Below are positions 1-5,134 of a stretch of 5,158 nt of DNA, one piece after another. Every line of letters begins with the position of its first letter. The stretch's first letter is position 1. The notes beneath the pieces are model-generated. The model ran no database searches, had not been told where the DNA came from, and saw only the letters and a program-made list of their open reading frames with translations. The DNA comes from Nitrosopumilaceae archaeon. Lineage in GTDB: Archaea; Thermoproteota; Nitrososphaeria; Nitrososphaerales; Nitrosopumilaceae. The DNA lies in NCBI GenBank assembly GCA_021296165.1, contig JAGWAW010000113.1:1-5158 (forward strand). The letters are read 5' to 3'. A program made the translations under genes and the position numbers.

Positions 1-95
1 CGGGATCTGACGCAGCCGACGAATAGGGTGTCCGAATCGGCGGGAAGTCCGCCGCCAGGGGAGTCCTGCGCACCACAGTACGCGCAGTCTGCCAA
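1..95 (-). CDS. Possible 5' end of a leftward gene with a CxxC motif (partial)
   Basis: Weak candidate running off the left edge. A leftward frame opens after a TAA at 107-105, has a TTG at 95-93, and stays open to base 1 (31 codons). Its product begins MADCAYCGAQDS, and a later GC pair (in FVGC) could supply a third metal ligand. This is reminiscent of a small zinc-binding N-terminus, but I do not recognise a family. GC at codon third positions is about 70 percent. The opposite strand is also open across the same bases (frame 1, to a stop at 244-246) with similar third-position GC, so coding direction is not proven. No TATA-like box sits about 26 bases before the TTG, and no convincing ribosome binding site is seen. 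Confidence 0.25.
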   Translation of the reverse strand, partial: MADCAYCGAQDSPGGGLPADSDTLFVGCVRS

Positions 96-293
96 GTCAG
101 GTGATTATCCCAGTCTGGGATGCCGCCGGATGCCGGCTTGGGCCCATATGGTATGCAGCGCCTGCTCTCCTACACCATTTTCTATGCGGCCTTTCGGTAA
201 CATCATATTGTATCGCCAGCAGATATGCCCGTGGCGCTTGGGGTGAACAACTTTTTGGATTCCACAGGACAATCCCACCCGCCGCAAAACTGA
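96..293. other. Intergenic region without a supported gene
   Basis: This stretch separates the possible left-edge gene from the dehydrogenase gene. It is visibly less GC-rich than the flanking genes, especially around 175-300. Open frames crossing it give proline-, serine- and cysteine-rich products with no recognisable domain, so I regard them as chance. No tRNA-like T-arm or cloverleaf was found on either strand. The only structure noted is the perfect hairpin at 107-121, listed separately. Confidence 0.6.
107..121. repeat. Short perfect inverted repeat (hairpin)
   Basis: ATCCCA-GTC-TGGGAT forms a perfect 6-bp stem with a 3-nt loop. It lies 11 bases before the possible TTG start at 95 on the minus strand. 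It could be a protein-binding site or part of a leader. It has no T-tract typical of a terminator. It may also be chance. Confidence 0.35.
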
Positions 294-299
294 TTTAAA
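294..299 (+). promoter_or_regulatory. TATA-like box of the dehydrogenase gene
   Basis: The sequence TTTAAA is centred at 296.5, which is 25.5 bases before the ATG at 322. This is the spacing of an archaeal TATA box to a transcription start that coincides with the start codon. It predicts a leaderless mRNA, and it fits the lack of a Shine-Dalgarno sequence before the ATG (the preceding bases are CACCCCTCACC). Confidence 0.65.
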
Positions 300-321
300 C
301 CCGACCCATTCACCCCTCACC

Positions 322-1083
322 ATGAGACTGGACGGAAAGGTATGCGCGGTGACGGGCGCCTCCAGCGACATAGGCGAGGGCATAGTGAAGCGCTTTGCTG
401 AGGAGGGGGCCAGGGTGGCTCTCATATCCCGCAACCTAAAGTCCATGGGGGACGTACGCTCGCGGGTCGGCTACACAGACAAGACTGCATCTGTGGTGTG
501 TGATGTAACCAACGAATCACAGGTTCTCCAGGCCGTAGACCGCATAGTCTCCGAGTATGGCAGGATAGACGTGCTGGTGAACAACGCCGGAGCAATCACG
601 GATCCTGTCCACTTTCATGCAATGCCCCAGTCGGACATAGACGATCTGATAAACGTCAACCTCCAAGGCATGTTCCACATGACCCGAGCCGTCCTGCGCA
701 GCATGTCAGACGTGAAGAGCGGTAGCATAGTAAACATCGGCTCCACAGCCTCCGAGAGAGCCATACCCAAGGTGCACTTGGCCGTATACTCCTCCACCAA
801 GGCGGCCACATCCATGTTCACTAAATCCATAGCGGTGGAGTACGCCCGGCGCAACATCCGCTGCAACTGCGTCAACCCCGGAATCATAAACTCGGGTATG
901 ATCAAGCCATATCTGGACGATCCGGCGGCCCGGAGCGTCTTGGAGGAACGCCTGCCCATGGGCAGGATAGGCCAGCCCCAAGACGTGGCCAACGCTGTCC
1001 TCTTCTTCGCCTCCGACGAGTCTGCCTGGGTGACCGGCACCGTGCTAAACGTCGACGGCGGCAGATCCGCCGCCGAGGGATAG
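322..1083 (+). CDS. Classical short-chain dehydrogenase/reductase (FabG-like)
   Basis: This 253-residue protein has the usual length of a classical NAD(P)-dependent SDR, a cytosolic Rossmann-fold oxidoreductase. Visible motifs in order are the cofactor loop TGASSDIG (11-18), SRN after strand 2 (36-38; an Arg here often goes with NADPH), CDVT (60-63), NNAG (87-90), Asn113 in NVNLQG, Ser141 in NIGST, YSSTK with Tyr156 and Lys160, VNPG (184-187), and VTGTVLNVDGG (237-247). The catalytic Asn-Ser-Tyr-Lys set is therefore intact. The cofactor loop is unusual: the usual TGxxxGIG has Asp16 in place of the middle glycine. The closest general resemblance is to 3-oxoacyl-ACP reductases, but SDR substrates cannot be read from sequence, and archaea use few acyl-ACP pathways, so the substrate is open. 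The gene stands alone behind its own TATA-like box and meets the DUF99 gene tail to tail. The start is set by that box and by the conserved LDGKVCAVTG beginning. Confidence 0.93.
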   Translation: MRLDGKVCAVTGASSDIGEGIVKRFAEEGARVALISRNLKSMGDVRSRVGYTDKTASVVCDVTNESQVLQAVDRIVSEYGRIDVLVNNAGAITDPVHFHAMPQSDIDDLINVNLQGMFHMTRAVLRSMSDVKSGSIVNIGSTASERAIPKVHLAVYSSTKAATSMFTKSIAVEYARRNIRCNCVNPGIINSGMIKPYLDDPAARSVLEERLPMGRIGQPQDVANAVLFFASDESAWVTGTVLNVDGGRSAAEG

Positions 1084-1632
1084 ACGGGCGGCGCCAGCCA
1101 GCAGCCTCGCCAGCCGCACCGGTTCCGGTATGCGGCCCTGCCGGGTAACAGCATTCAGGAGCGACACGGCTTGGCGCTCCGTACACCCCGACATCCTGGC
1201 ATATACCGTGCTGCCCGTGTGCAACGGTACGGCGCGCCGAGGGGCCAAGGCGCGGTACCTCTCCAGCCGCTCGGGGAACATGGCGGATATCGCCGCCTCG
1301 GCGCTGCGGCGCCTCCTGTCCGACAGGCCCAAGACCGGCACTCCCAGAGACGAGGAGATTTCGCCCACATCTACCAAGTTGTATCTGGACATTATGGTAC
1401 CCCACACCAGCACGTACGATATGTCGTCACGGCGCAGGGACGCAGCCATCTGCACCACCGATCGGGTTGCGTCGTCCCCGGAGACGTGGATGGTGCCTAA
1501 TGCGAACCCGTCCACAACGCCGTCGTTGCGCGTCACTACGCCGGCCAAAGCGGAGAGGACAGAGCCCGGACCGTGGCTCTCGGCCACCCCCAGCCCACGG
1601 ATTCCGGGTTTGTCAAGATGTAGGGAACGCAC
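1045..1632 (-). CDS. DUF99 / UPF0215 family protein, probably lacking catalytic acids
   Basis: I recognise this as DUF99, an archaeal family of about 190-200 residues placed with endonuclease V-like RNase H folds. Its biological role is not established. Matches to the family pattern include VVTRNDGVVDGF, HVSGDDAT, YNLVDV, LGVPVLGL, and the C-terminal arginine-glycine-IPEPVRLARLLAG segment. Two positions are odd. As I recall them, family members carry an acidic GxDD motif near the N-terminus and a DG after the central strand. Here these read GVAES and VWGT, so the presumed metal-binding acids are missing. I prefer the GTG start at 1632 (195 residues) because GGAGG lies four bases before it. 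An ATG at 1653 would add seven residues but has no such site. The start overlaps the small membrane protein gene by 20 bases. The last residues extend past the conserved IPEPVRLARLLAG segment and are encoded opposite the end of the dehydrogenase gene. Confidence 0.85.
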   Translation of the reverse strand: MRSLHLDKPGIRGLGVAESHGPGSVLSALAGVVTRNDGVVDGFALGTIHVSGDDATRSVVQMAASLRRDDISYVLVWGTIMSRYNLVDVGEISSSLGVPVLGLSDRRRRSAEAAISAMFPERLERYRALAPRRAVPLHTGSTVYARMSGCTERQAVSLLNAVTRQGRIPEPVRLARLLAGAARLSLGGGSAAVDV

Positions 1633-1732
1633 CGCGCCTCCTGTATGCCGCATACGAGAATGCCGCCAAGGCCAGGACGCCCGCCGCCATCACTCCCCAC
1701 ACGGCCAGCTGCACCGTATCCACGTCGGCCAC
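1613..1732 (-). CDS. Small single-pass membrane protein, 39 residues
   Basis: This gene lies in the gap before DUF99. From the GTG at 1732 the frame encodes 39 residues ending in a TGA at 1615-1613. The product starts MADVDTVQLAVWGVM, has one uninterrupted hydrophobic stretch at about residues 9-30 rich in Ala, Val and Leu, then Arg31-Arg33 and a short tail (GAFPTS). That is the pattern of a bitopic protein with its N-terminus outside and its basic end in the cytoplasm. An in-frame stop lies at 1759-1757, so the frame cannot extend far. A TTG at 1741 would give 42 residues. The GTG is favoured because a TTAA core centred at 1758.5 is 26.5 bases upstream, the same spacing as other starts here. 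The 3' end overlaps the DUF99 start. The function is unknown; membrane anchoring or partnering of a neighbour is a guess. Confidence 0.6.
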   Translation of the reverse strand: MADVDTVQLAVWGVMAAGVLALAAFSYAAYRRRGAFPTS

Positions 1733-1756
1733 ACCCGGCAATGCGCCGCGGGGTGG

Positions 1757-1760
1757 TTAA
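1757..1760 (-). promoter_or_regulatory. Weak TATA-like element before the small membrane protein gene
   Basis: On the minus strand the sequence reads AAACCTTAACC. Its TTAA core is centred 26.5 bases before the GTG at 1732. The core is short and surrounded by GC, so it may be a weak internal promoter inside the hemB cluster or chance. Confidence 0.3.
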
Positions 1761-1777
1761 GGTTTTGCCGGACGAGC

Positions 1778-2062
1778 TCAACCATAGTCCACGTACCTGT
1801 CGTACCGCTTCTCTATCTCGCGGTTCTCCCCCCGCATGATGCCGTCCATCTCCCGCCGAAGACGCCCTCGGACGTACTTTTTGACGGGGGCGTACCGCTC
1901 CTCGTCGGGGAACGTCTCCAAGGCGAGGCATGCCGCCTCAAAGTGCCGGGCAGCCATCTCCCGGTACTCCTGCCTGGTGGGCCGCCGGATGCCCGCCAGC
2001 CGGAACCACGTTGTGGCAAAGCTGGCTCCGGCAACCTGGGGAAGCTGGTCCAGGGCCCGCAT
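1778..2062 (-). CDS. Small charged helical protein of unknown function downstream of hemB
   Basis: I do not recognise the family. The frame starts immediately after hemB. The ATG at 2062 gives 94 residues. It is preceded by GAGAGG nine bases upstream and also overlaps a GAGGTGAT match to the archaeal anti-Shine-Dalgarno sequence. A TTG at 2089 overlapping the hemB stop (TTGA) would give 103 residues beginning MRDDERFEVM. The product is rich in Arg, Glu and aromatic residues and looks all-helical and soluble. It has no signal peptide, membrane segment or cysteine cluster, with a single Cys in a FEAACLALETF helix. The C-terminal third, about KKYVRGRLRREMDGIM and following, is strongly charged. 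Tight coupling to hemB suggests co-transcription, and perhaps a role linked to tetrapyrrole synthesis, but that is only context. The cluster continues after a short gap with the small membrane protein gene. Confidence 0.8.
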   Translation of the reverse strand: MRALDQLPQVAGASFATTWFRLAGIRRPTRQEYREMAARHFEAACLALETFPDEERYAPVKKYVRGRLRREMDGIMRGENREIEKRYDRYVDYG

Positions 2063-2085
2063 CACCTCGAACCTCTCGTCGTCTC

Positions 2086-3054
2086 TCAAGACAGCAGGCC
2101 CGCCGCATCCTTGGCAGAGTAGGTCACTATGATGTCGGCGCCGGCCCGCTTTATGGAGGACAGGATCTCCAAGGTGGTCCCGGGGCCGTCCAGCCACCCC
2201 ATCGAGTGGGCGGCGTGCACCATGGCATACTCCCCCGATACGCTGTATGCGGCCACCGGCACGCCAAAGTTCCTCTTGGCCTCGGCCACCAGATCCAGAT
2301 ACGCCATGGCCGGCTTTATCATTACTATGTCCGCGCCCTCGGATATGTCCGATTCCACCTCCATCATGGCCTCCCGGGGGTTGGTATACGGCATCTGGTA
2401 CCCCCGGCGGTCGCCGAACTGCGGGAGGCAGTCGGCTACGTCGCGGAACGGCGAGTACATTGAGGAGTGGTGCTTGGCGGCGTGGGACATTATCGCCACG
2501 TCCGGGAATCCAGCCTCGTCCAAGGATGACCGTATGGCGGCAACCTGCCCGTCCATCATGGCCGACGGTGAGACCACGTCCACGCCCGCCCGGGCGTAGC
2601 TGGCGGCGATTTTGCCCAGAGACAGTATTGTGGAGTCGTTGTCCACCACGCCCCCCTTGACTATGCCGCAGTGTCCGGTGCTGGTGTACTGGCACATGCA
2701 GACGTCAGCCATTATTGCCATCTCCGGGGCGGCCCGTCTGGCATTCCGGATGGCGTTCTGTACAACGCCCTCCTCGTCGTACGAAGAGGAGCCGTCCACG
2801 TCCTTGGACTCGGGTATGCCGAACAGCATGACGGCGGGTATGCCCATCTGCCATATCCCGGAGATCTCCTCGGCCACCATCTCCGGCGGTATCCGCCGTA
2901 TCCCCGACATGGAGCCCACCGTCTTGGGAACGTCCAGCCCCTCGCCCACGAAGACAGGGCACACCAAGTCGTCGACGGTCACGCGGGTCTCACGCACCAG
3001 CCTCCGCATGCCCTCGGACTTGCGCAGGCGGCGCAGGCGCCGTTCCGGAAACAT
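2086..3054 (-). CDS. hemB: Porphobilinogen synthase (delta-aminolevulinic acid dehydratase)
   Basis: HemB condenses two molecules of 5-aminolevulinate into porphobilinogen, the first common pyrrole of heme, siroheme and cobamide synthesis, in the cytosol as an oligomer. The 322-residue length is normal. Numbering from the ATG at 3054, the zinc-type cysteine cluster DVCMCQYTSTGHCG has Cys119, Cys121 and Cys129, so this is the zinc-dependent form. The two active-site lysines are Lys194 in SHAAKHHSSMYSPFRD and Lys247 in VMIKPAMAYLD. The latter should form the Schiff base. The C-terminus carries the family's IIVTYSAKDAA motif. I choose the ATG at 3054 because a TATA-like box is centred 26.5 bases upstream. 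An ATG at 3063 adds MRS but would lie only 17 bases from the box. The gene heads a leftward cluster of four genes, and the next frame follows with possible overlap at its TGA. Confidence 0.97.
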   Translation of the reverse strand: MFPERRLRRLRKSEGMRRLVRETRVTVDDLVCPVFVGEGLDVPKTVGSMSGIRRIPPEMVAEEISGIWQMGIPAVMLFGIPESKDVDGSSSYDEEGVVQNAIRNARRAAPEMAIMADVCMCQYTSTGHCGIVKGGVVDNDSTILSLGKIAASYARAGVDVVSPSAMMDGQVAAIRSSLDEAGFPDVAIMSHAAKHHSSMYSPFRDVADCLPQFGDRRGYQMPYTNPREAMMEVESDISEGADIVMIKPAMAYLDLVAEAKRNFGVPVAAYSVSGEYAMVHAAHSMGWLDGPGTTLEILSSIKRAGADIIVTYSAKDAAGLLS

Positions 3055-3076
3055 ACTACGCATACGGGTCGCCGGG

Positions 3077-3084
3077 TAAATATA
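3077..3084 (-). promoter_or_regulatory. TATA box of hemB
   Basis: The minus strand reads TATATTTA, centred at 3080.5, 26.5 bases before the ATG at 3054. It sits in the 49-base gap after the upstream endonuclease-domain gene, so hemB has its own promoter and is predicted to be leaderless. Confidence 0.7.
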
Positions 3085-3092
3085 GCCTCTCT

Positions 3093-3105
3093 GTACCCTT
3101 GGTAC
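3093..3105. repeat. Inverted repeat just upstream of the hemB TATA box
   Basis: GTACC-CTT-GGTAC is a perfect 5-bp inverted repeat with a 3-base spacer. It ends 8 bases upstream of the hemB TATA box, where an archaeal regulator could act on pre-initiation complex assembly. An operator role is plausible from position only. Confidence 0.35.
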
Positions 3106-3112
3106 GAGGGCC

Positions 3113-4876
3113 CTATCCCTTCTGGATCAGGTGCTCCCGGAACTCGTTTGCCAGCCGCTGGCCGTTCCACAGATCCACCGGGCTCCCGCCCCTCAGTATG
3201 TCGTATGCCTGGTTTGTAAAGTCCGAGGTCGTAACCACCAAGGCCCGGGTGGCGCGGTGCGACACCATCGAGCCCAGCGTTTTATGAACGTCCGGCCCTC
3301 CCACGTTCCCCCTCCATTTCTTGACCTGTATGGCGATGGTCTCGCTGCTGTTGCTGGCCACCACGTCCACCCCCATGTCACCGGACCCCTGTGTGACCTC
3401 AGTCCTGTATCCCTTGCTGGTAAAGAGTCGGGCCACCAGTCTCTCGAAGCTGTACGGATCAAAGCGGTCAAATCCATTTGCTATGTCCTGCTCCGTTATC
3501 TCGTAGTACTGCGGCAAGTGCGGGCGGGGCTGCAGCGCGTGGGTGCGTGACTCCCTCATATTGCGGCGCAGCCTCTCCACTATGGCCTCATAGCGGCGCC
3601 GTACCGCCGAGTTGTCGCCGTAACCGCTGTCCGCATCCATCTCGAAGGCATATTTGAGTCCGGAGAGGCCCCCCTCCCTGTATGATATCACAATTCCCCG
3701 TATGCCCCTTGCGAGCCTCTTCTCCAGCTTTACCTCGGTCATGTCCGCATACGGTATCTCCAGAAGCCACCTCTCTCGGTCGGCGGATAATACCAGTACC
3801 TGATCCCGGGCCAGTGCCAGTATACCTTCTGTTCCCACCGTCTCCAGTTCCAGATCGTACTGCTCCAAGTTTATGGTACGGTCCGGCAGCACCTCCCTGT
3901 ACCCAGATACAGTACTGTCAAAGGCGCGGTCCGGAGCATCCCGTGTGCTCAGCCGCATGTTGCGGTTCTCAGGACCCCGATCCGGCGCGGCCGACATGCT
4001 AAACGTCTTGGGCTTGTGACCCTCCAGCAGCACCTGCACCTCGTGCCGGCCGGTGAGGGCAGCCGCGTCGGTGAGCGGCTTTTCGAGCGTTACAGGGGTG
4101 CTCCCCGATACGGCGCCGTCCACCAGCACCACCGCGTCGGGCGGCGAGGTGTAGACCCGCATGCTGGACAGGCCCGCCATGCGCCGCCGTATCGCATACT
4201 CCCATATCTTGTACTCCTCGGAGACGGCGCGCGCCGAGTAGTCCTTGGGCAACCGGAACACTTCCTTTACTATGTCGGCCCTTTCTCGCTTGACCCTCCG
4301 GATCTCCGCCGGATCTGCCTGCAGGTCGTCCAACTCCTTGGACAGCGCCCTGGACTCGGCCTCCAGATCGCTTATCTTGGAGTTTAGTGACCGCTTTTTG
4401 TCCGGAGACCTTGCCCTTCTGAGCAGCTCCTTCTGCCTTTGGATCTCGGCCGCCGCCTCGTCCAGCACACCCTGCCGCCCGTCCACGTACTTGGCAAAGT
4501 TCGCCCCAATGTTGACCATCAGTTTTAGGACAAGAGATCTCTTCGTCATCCCCCGGGAACACGACGCTATCGTCTCCAGCGGTATGCGCTTTATCTCATC
4601 GAGCTCGTCGGGACTGTACAGCACCACGTTCTCGTGCGTCAGCACGAGCATCCCATCGGCGAACAGTGTCTTGCGGTCTATGGCAGCCCGGACGTCCGGC
4701 AGTTTGGCCGAATCCACGCCCGCCGGCTTCGGCCCGGCGGCTGGGTCCGGCGCCTCATGTGCCGGCGGCCCGGCATCCGGCGGTCCCTGCCCTCCGCGCT
4801 CGGCGGCCGTGCCGCACTCGGAACAGAACCCATGCCGTACGTTCAACGGGCTGCCGCAGCCGGTGCAAAACACCAT
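3113..4876 (-). CDS. Multidomain protein: zinc ribbon, PH-like, coiled coil, PEGA, PH-like, Mrr endonuclease
   Basis: This 587-residue protein appears to be cytosolic, with no signal peptide or membrane segment. Residues 1-24 form a zinc ribbon (Cys4, Cys7, Cys18, Cys21). Residues 28-60 are a Pro/Ala/Gly linker. About 65-125 resembles a bacterial PH-like domain (MLVLTHENVVLYSPDELDEI). About 133-210 is a charged coiled coil. About 237-295 is a PEGA domain (YTSPPDAVVLVDGAVSGSTP, then GRHEVQVLLEGHKP). About 330-438 looks like a second PH-like domain (ILALARDQVLVLSADRERWL). Residues 465-587 are an Mrr-type restriction endonuclease domain with FERL (Glu478), GSGDMGVDVV (Asp500, Asp504) and IQVKKW (Gln517, Lys519), then VVTTSDFTNQA. 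The D-QxK core is complete, so nuclease activity is expected. Mrr-like domains typically cleave modified or foreign DNA. The other modules suggest binding or sensing, but no substrate can be read off. The ATG at 4876 is 26.5 bases from a TATA box. The Mrr domain is secure; the PH-like calls are tentative. Confidence 0.92.
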   Translation of the reverse strand: MVFCTGCGSPLNVRHGFCSECGTAAERGGQGPPDAGPPAHEAPDPAAGPKPAGVDSAKLPDVRAAIDRKTLFADGMLVLTHENVVLYSPDELDEIKRIPLETIASCSRGMTKRSLVLKLMVNIGANFAKYVDGRQGVLDEAAAEIQRQKELLRRARSPDKKRSLNSKISDLEAESRALSKELDDLQADPAEIRRVKRERADIVKEVFRLPKDYSARAVSEEYKIWEYAIRRRMAGLSSMRVYTSPPDAVVLVDGAVSGSTPVTLEKPLTDAAALTGRHEVQVLLEGHKPKTFSMSAAPDRGPENRNMRLSTRDAPDRAFDSTVSGYREVLPDRTINLEQYDLELETVGTEGILALARDQVLVLSADRERWLLEIPYADMTEVKLEKRLARGIRGIVISYREGGLSGLKYAFEMDADSGYGDNSAVRRRYEAIVERLRRNMRESRTHALQPRPHLPQYYEITEQDIANGFDRFDPYSFERLVARLFTSKGYRTEVTQGSGDMGVDVVASNSSETIAIQVKKWRGNVGGPDVHKTLGSMVSHRATRALVVTTSDFTNQAYDILRGGSPVDLWNGQRLANEFREHLIQKG

Positions 4877-4898
4877 CGCTTCTGGTCCGCTCTTTTTC

Positions 4899-4906
4899 TA
4901 TAAAAA
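4899..4906 (-). promoter_or_regulatory. TATA box of the endonuclease-domain gene
   Basis: The minus strand reads TTTTTATA, centred at 4902.5, 26.5 bases before the ATG at 4876, which predicts a leaderless transcript. On the plus strand the same bases read TATAAAAA, so the box could also fire rightward towards about 4929. Confidence 0.7.
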
Positions 4907-4927
4907 AATGCGGGCGCGGCCACTGCC

Positions 4928-5010
4928 GGCATAGTGCATACTGCCAGCCCCCGCGCCTGTGGATTTGGCGGTTCGGACCCAGACGTAGTCCGTACGGTCT
5001 TTTGATTTTT
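4928..5010 (+). ncRNA. Possible small RNA in the divergent intergenic region
   Basis: This is speculative. The TATA-like box at 4899-4906, read rightward, would place a transcription start near 4929. The segment ends with a hairpin at 4981-5000 (AGACGTA pairing with TAC-G-GTCT, one bulged base, loop GTCCG) followed by TTTGATTTTT, which resembles a hairpin plus T-tract terminator. An earlier 5-bp hairpin (CGGAC 4974-4978 with GTCCG 4988-4992) uses the loop of the later one, so the two structures exclude each other. It is not a tRNA: no acceptor stem or T-arm closes. No C/D-box pair was noticed. It might equally be an untranscribed spacer. Confidence 0.25.
4981..5010 (+). terminator. Hairpin followed by a T-rich tract
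   Basis: A seven-pair stem with one bulged base (4981-4987 with 4993-5000) and a 5-nt loop is followed directly by TTTGATTTTT on the plus strand. Archaeal termination often needs only T-rich tracts, so this could stop a rightward transcript. No rightward protein gene ends here. Confidence 0.3.
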
Positions 5011-5012
5011 GG

Positions 5013-5020
5013 TATAAAAA
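5013..5020. promoter_or_regulatory. Orphan TATA-like box in the divergent region
   Basis: The sequence GGTATAAAAATTAAT is a strong TATA-like match on the plus strand and readable on the minus strand too. Rightward it would start RNA near 5043, giving about an 80-90 base leader for the gene at the right edge. Leftward it would start near 4990. No start codon sits at the leaderless distance on either side, so its user is unclear. Confidence 0.35.
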
Positions 5021-5105
5021 TTAATCCTGTACACCCTCTTTCCCATCCTCCGCTCAGGTTCCTCCCGCAATGCCGGGTACTGGGTAGGAAAAGTGCGTCT
5101 AGGAT

Positions 5106-5111
5106 CTTAAA
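5106..5111 (+). promoter_or_regulatory. TATA-like box of the right-edge gene
   Basis: The sequence CTTAAA is centred at 5108.5, 26.5 bases before the second of two in-frame ATG codons (5135). The first ATG (5126) would be only 17.5 bases away, so the box favours the second. Confidence 0.5.
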
Positions 5112-5134
5112 CAGTACTTCGGATCATGGCAGGC

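Noticed and set aside
38..54. Inverted repeat CGGCGG-GAAGT-CCGCCG
   Set aside because: It lies in a GC-rich stretch that may be coding and has no T-tract. Such stems are expected by chance in this composition.
28..246. Rightward 72-residue open frame
   Set aside because: The product is rich in Pro, Ser and Cys with no domain, extends into less GC-rich intergenic sequence, and has no promoter-like element at a useful distance.
105..446. Leftward 113-residue frame overlapping the start of the dehydrogenase gene
   Set aside because: It lies opposite the promoter and first 40 codons of a clear SDR gene, and its product has no recognisable features.
1130..2122. Long rightward frame of 330 residues
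   Set aside because: It covers the DUF99 gene, the small membrane protein and the 94-residue gene in antisense. Its product is rich in Pro, Arg and Ser, as expected of a GC-rich shadow frame.
1778..2695. Leftward 305-residue frame as a single gene
   Set aside because: Most of it lies out of frame within hemB and reads as low-complexity Gly/Arg sequence. Only the part after the hemB stop looks like protein, so it was trimmed to the 94-residue gene.
4911..5000. tRNA-like sequence (GGTTCGGACCC on plus, GGTCCGAACC on minus)
   Set aside because: The flanking bases do not pair into a T-arm, conserved T-loop positions are wrong on both strands, and no acceptor or D-arm can be closed.
4843..5070. 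Leftward 75-residue frame in the divergent region
   Set aside because: It starts with TTG, runs through the TATA box of the endonuclease-domain gene and ends inside that gene in another frame. No family resemblance is seen.
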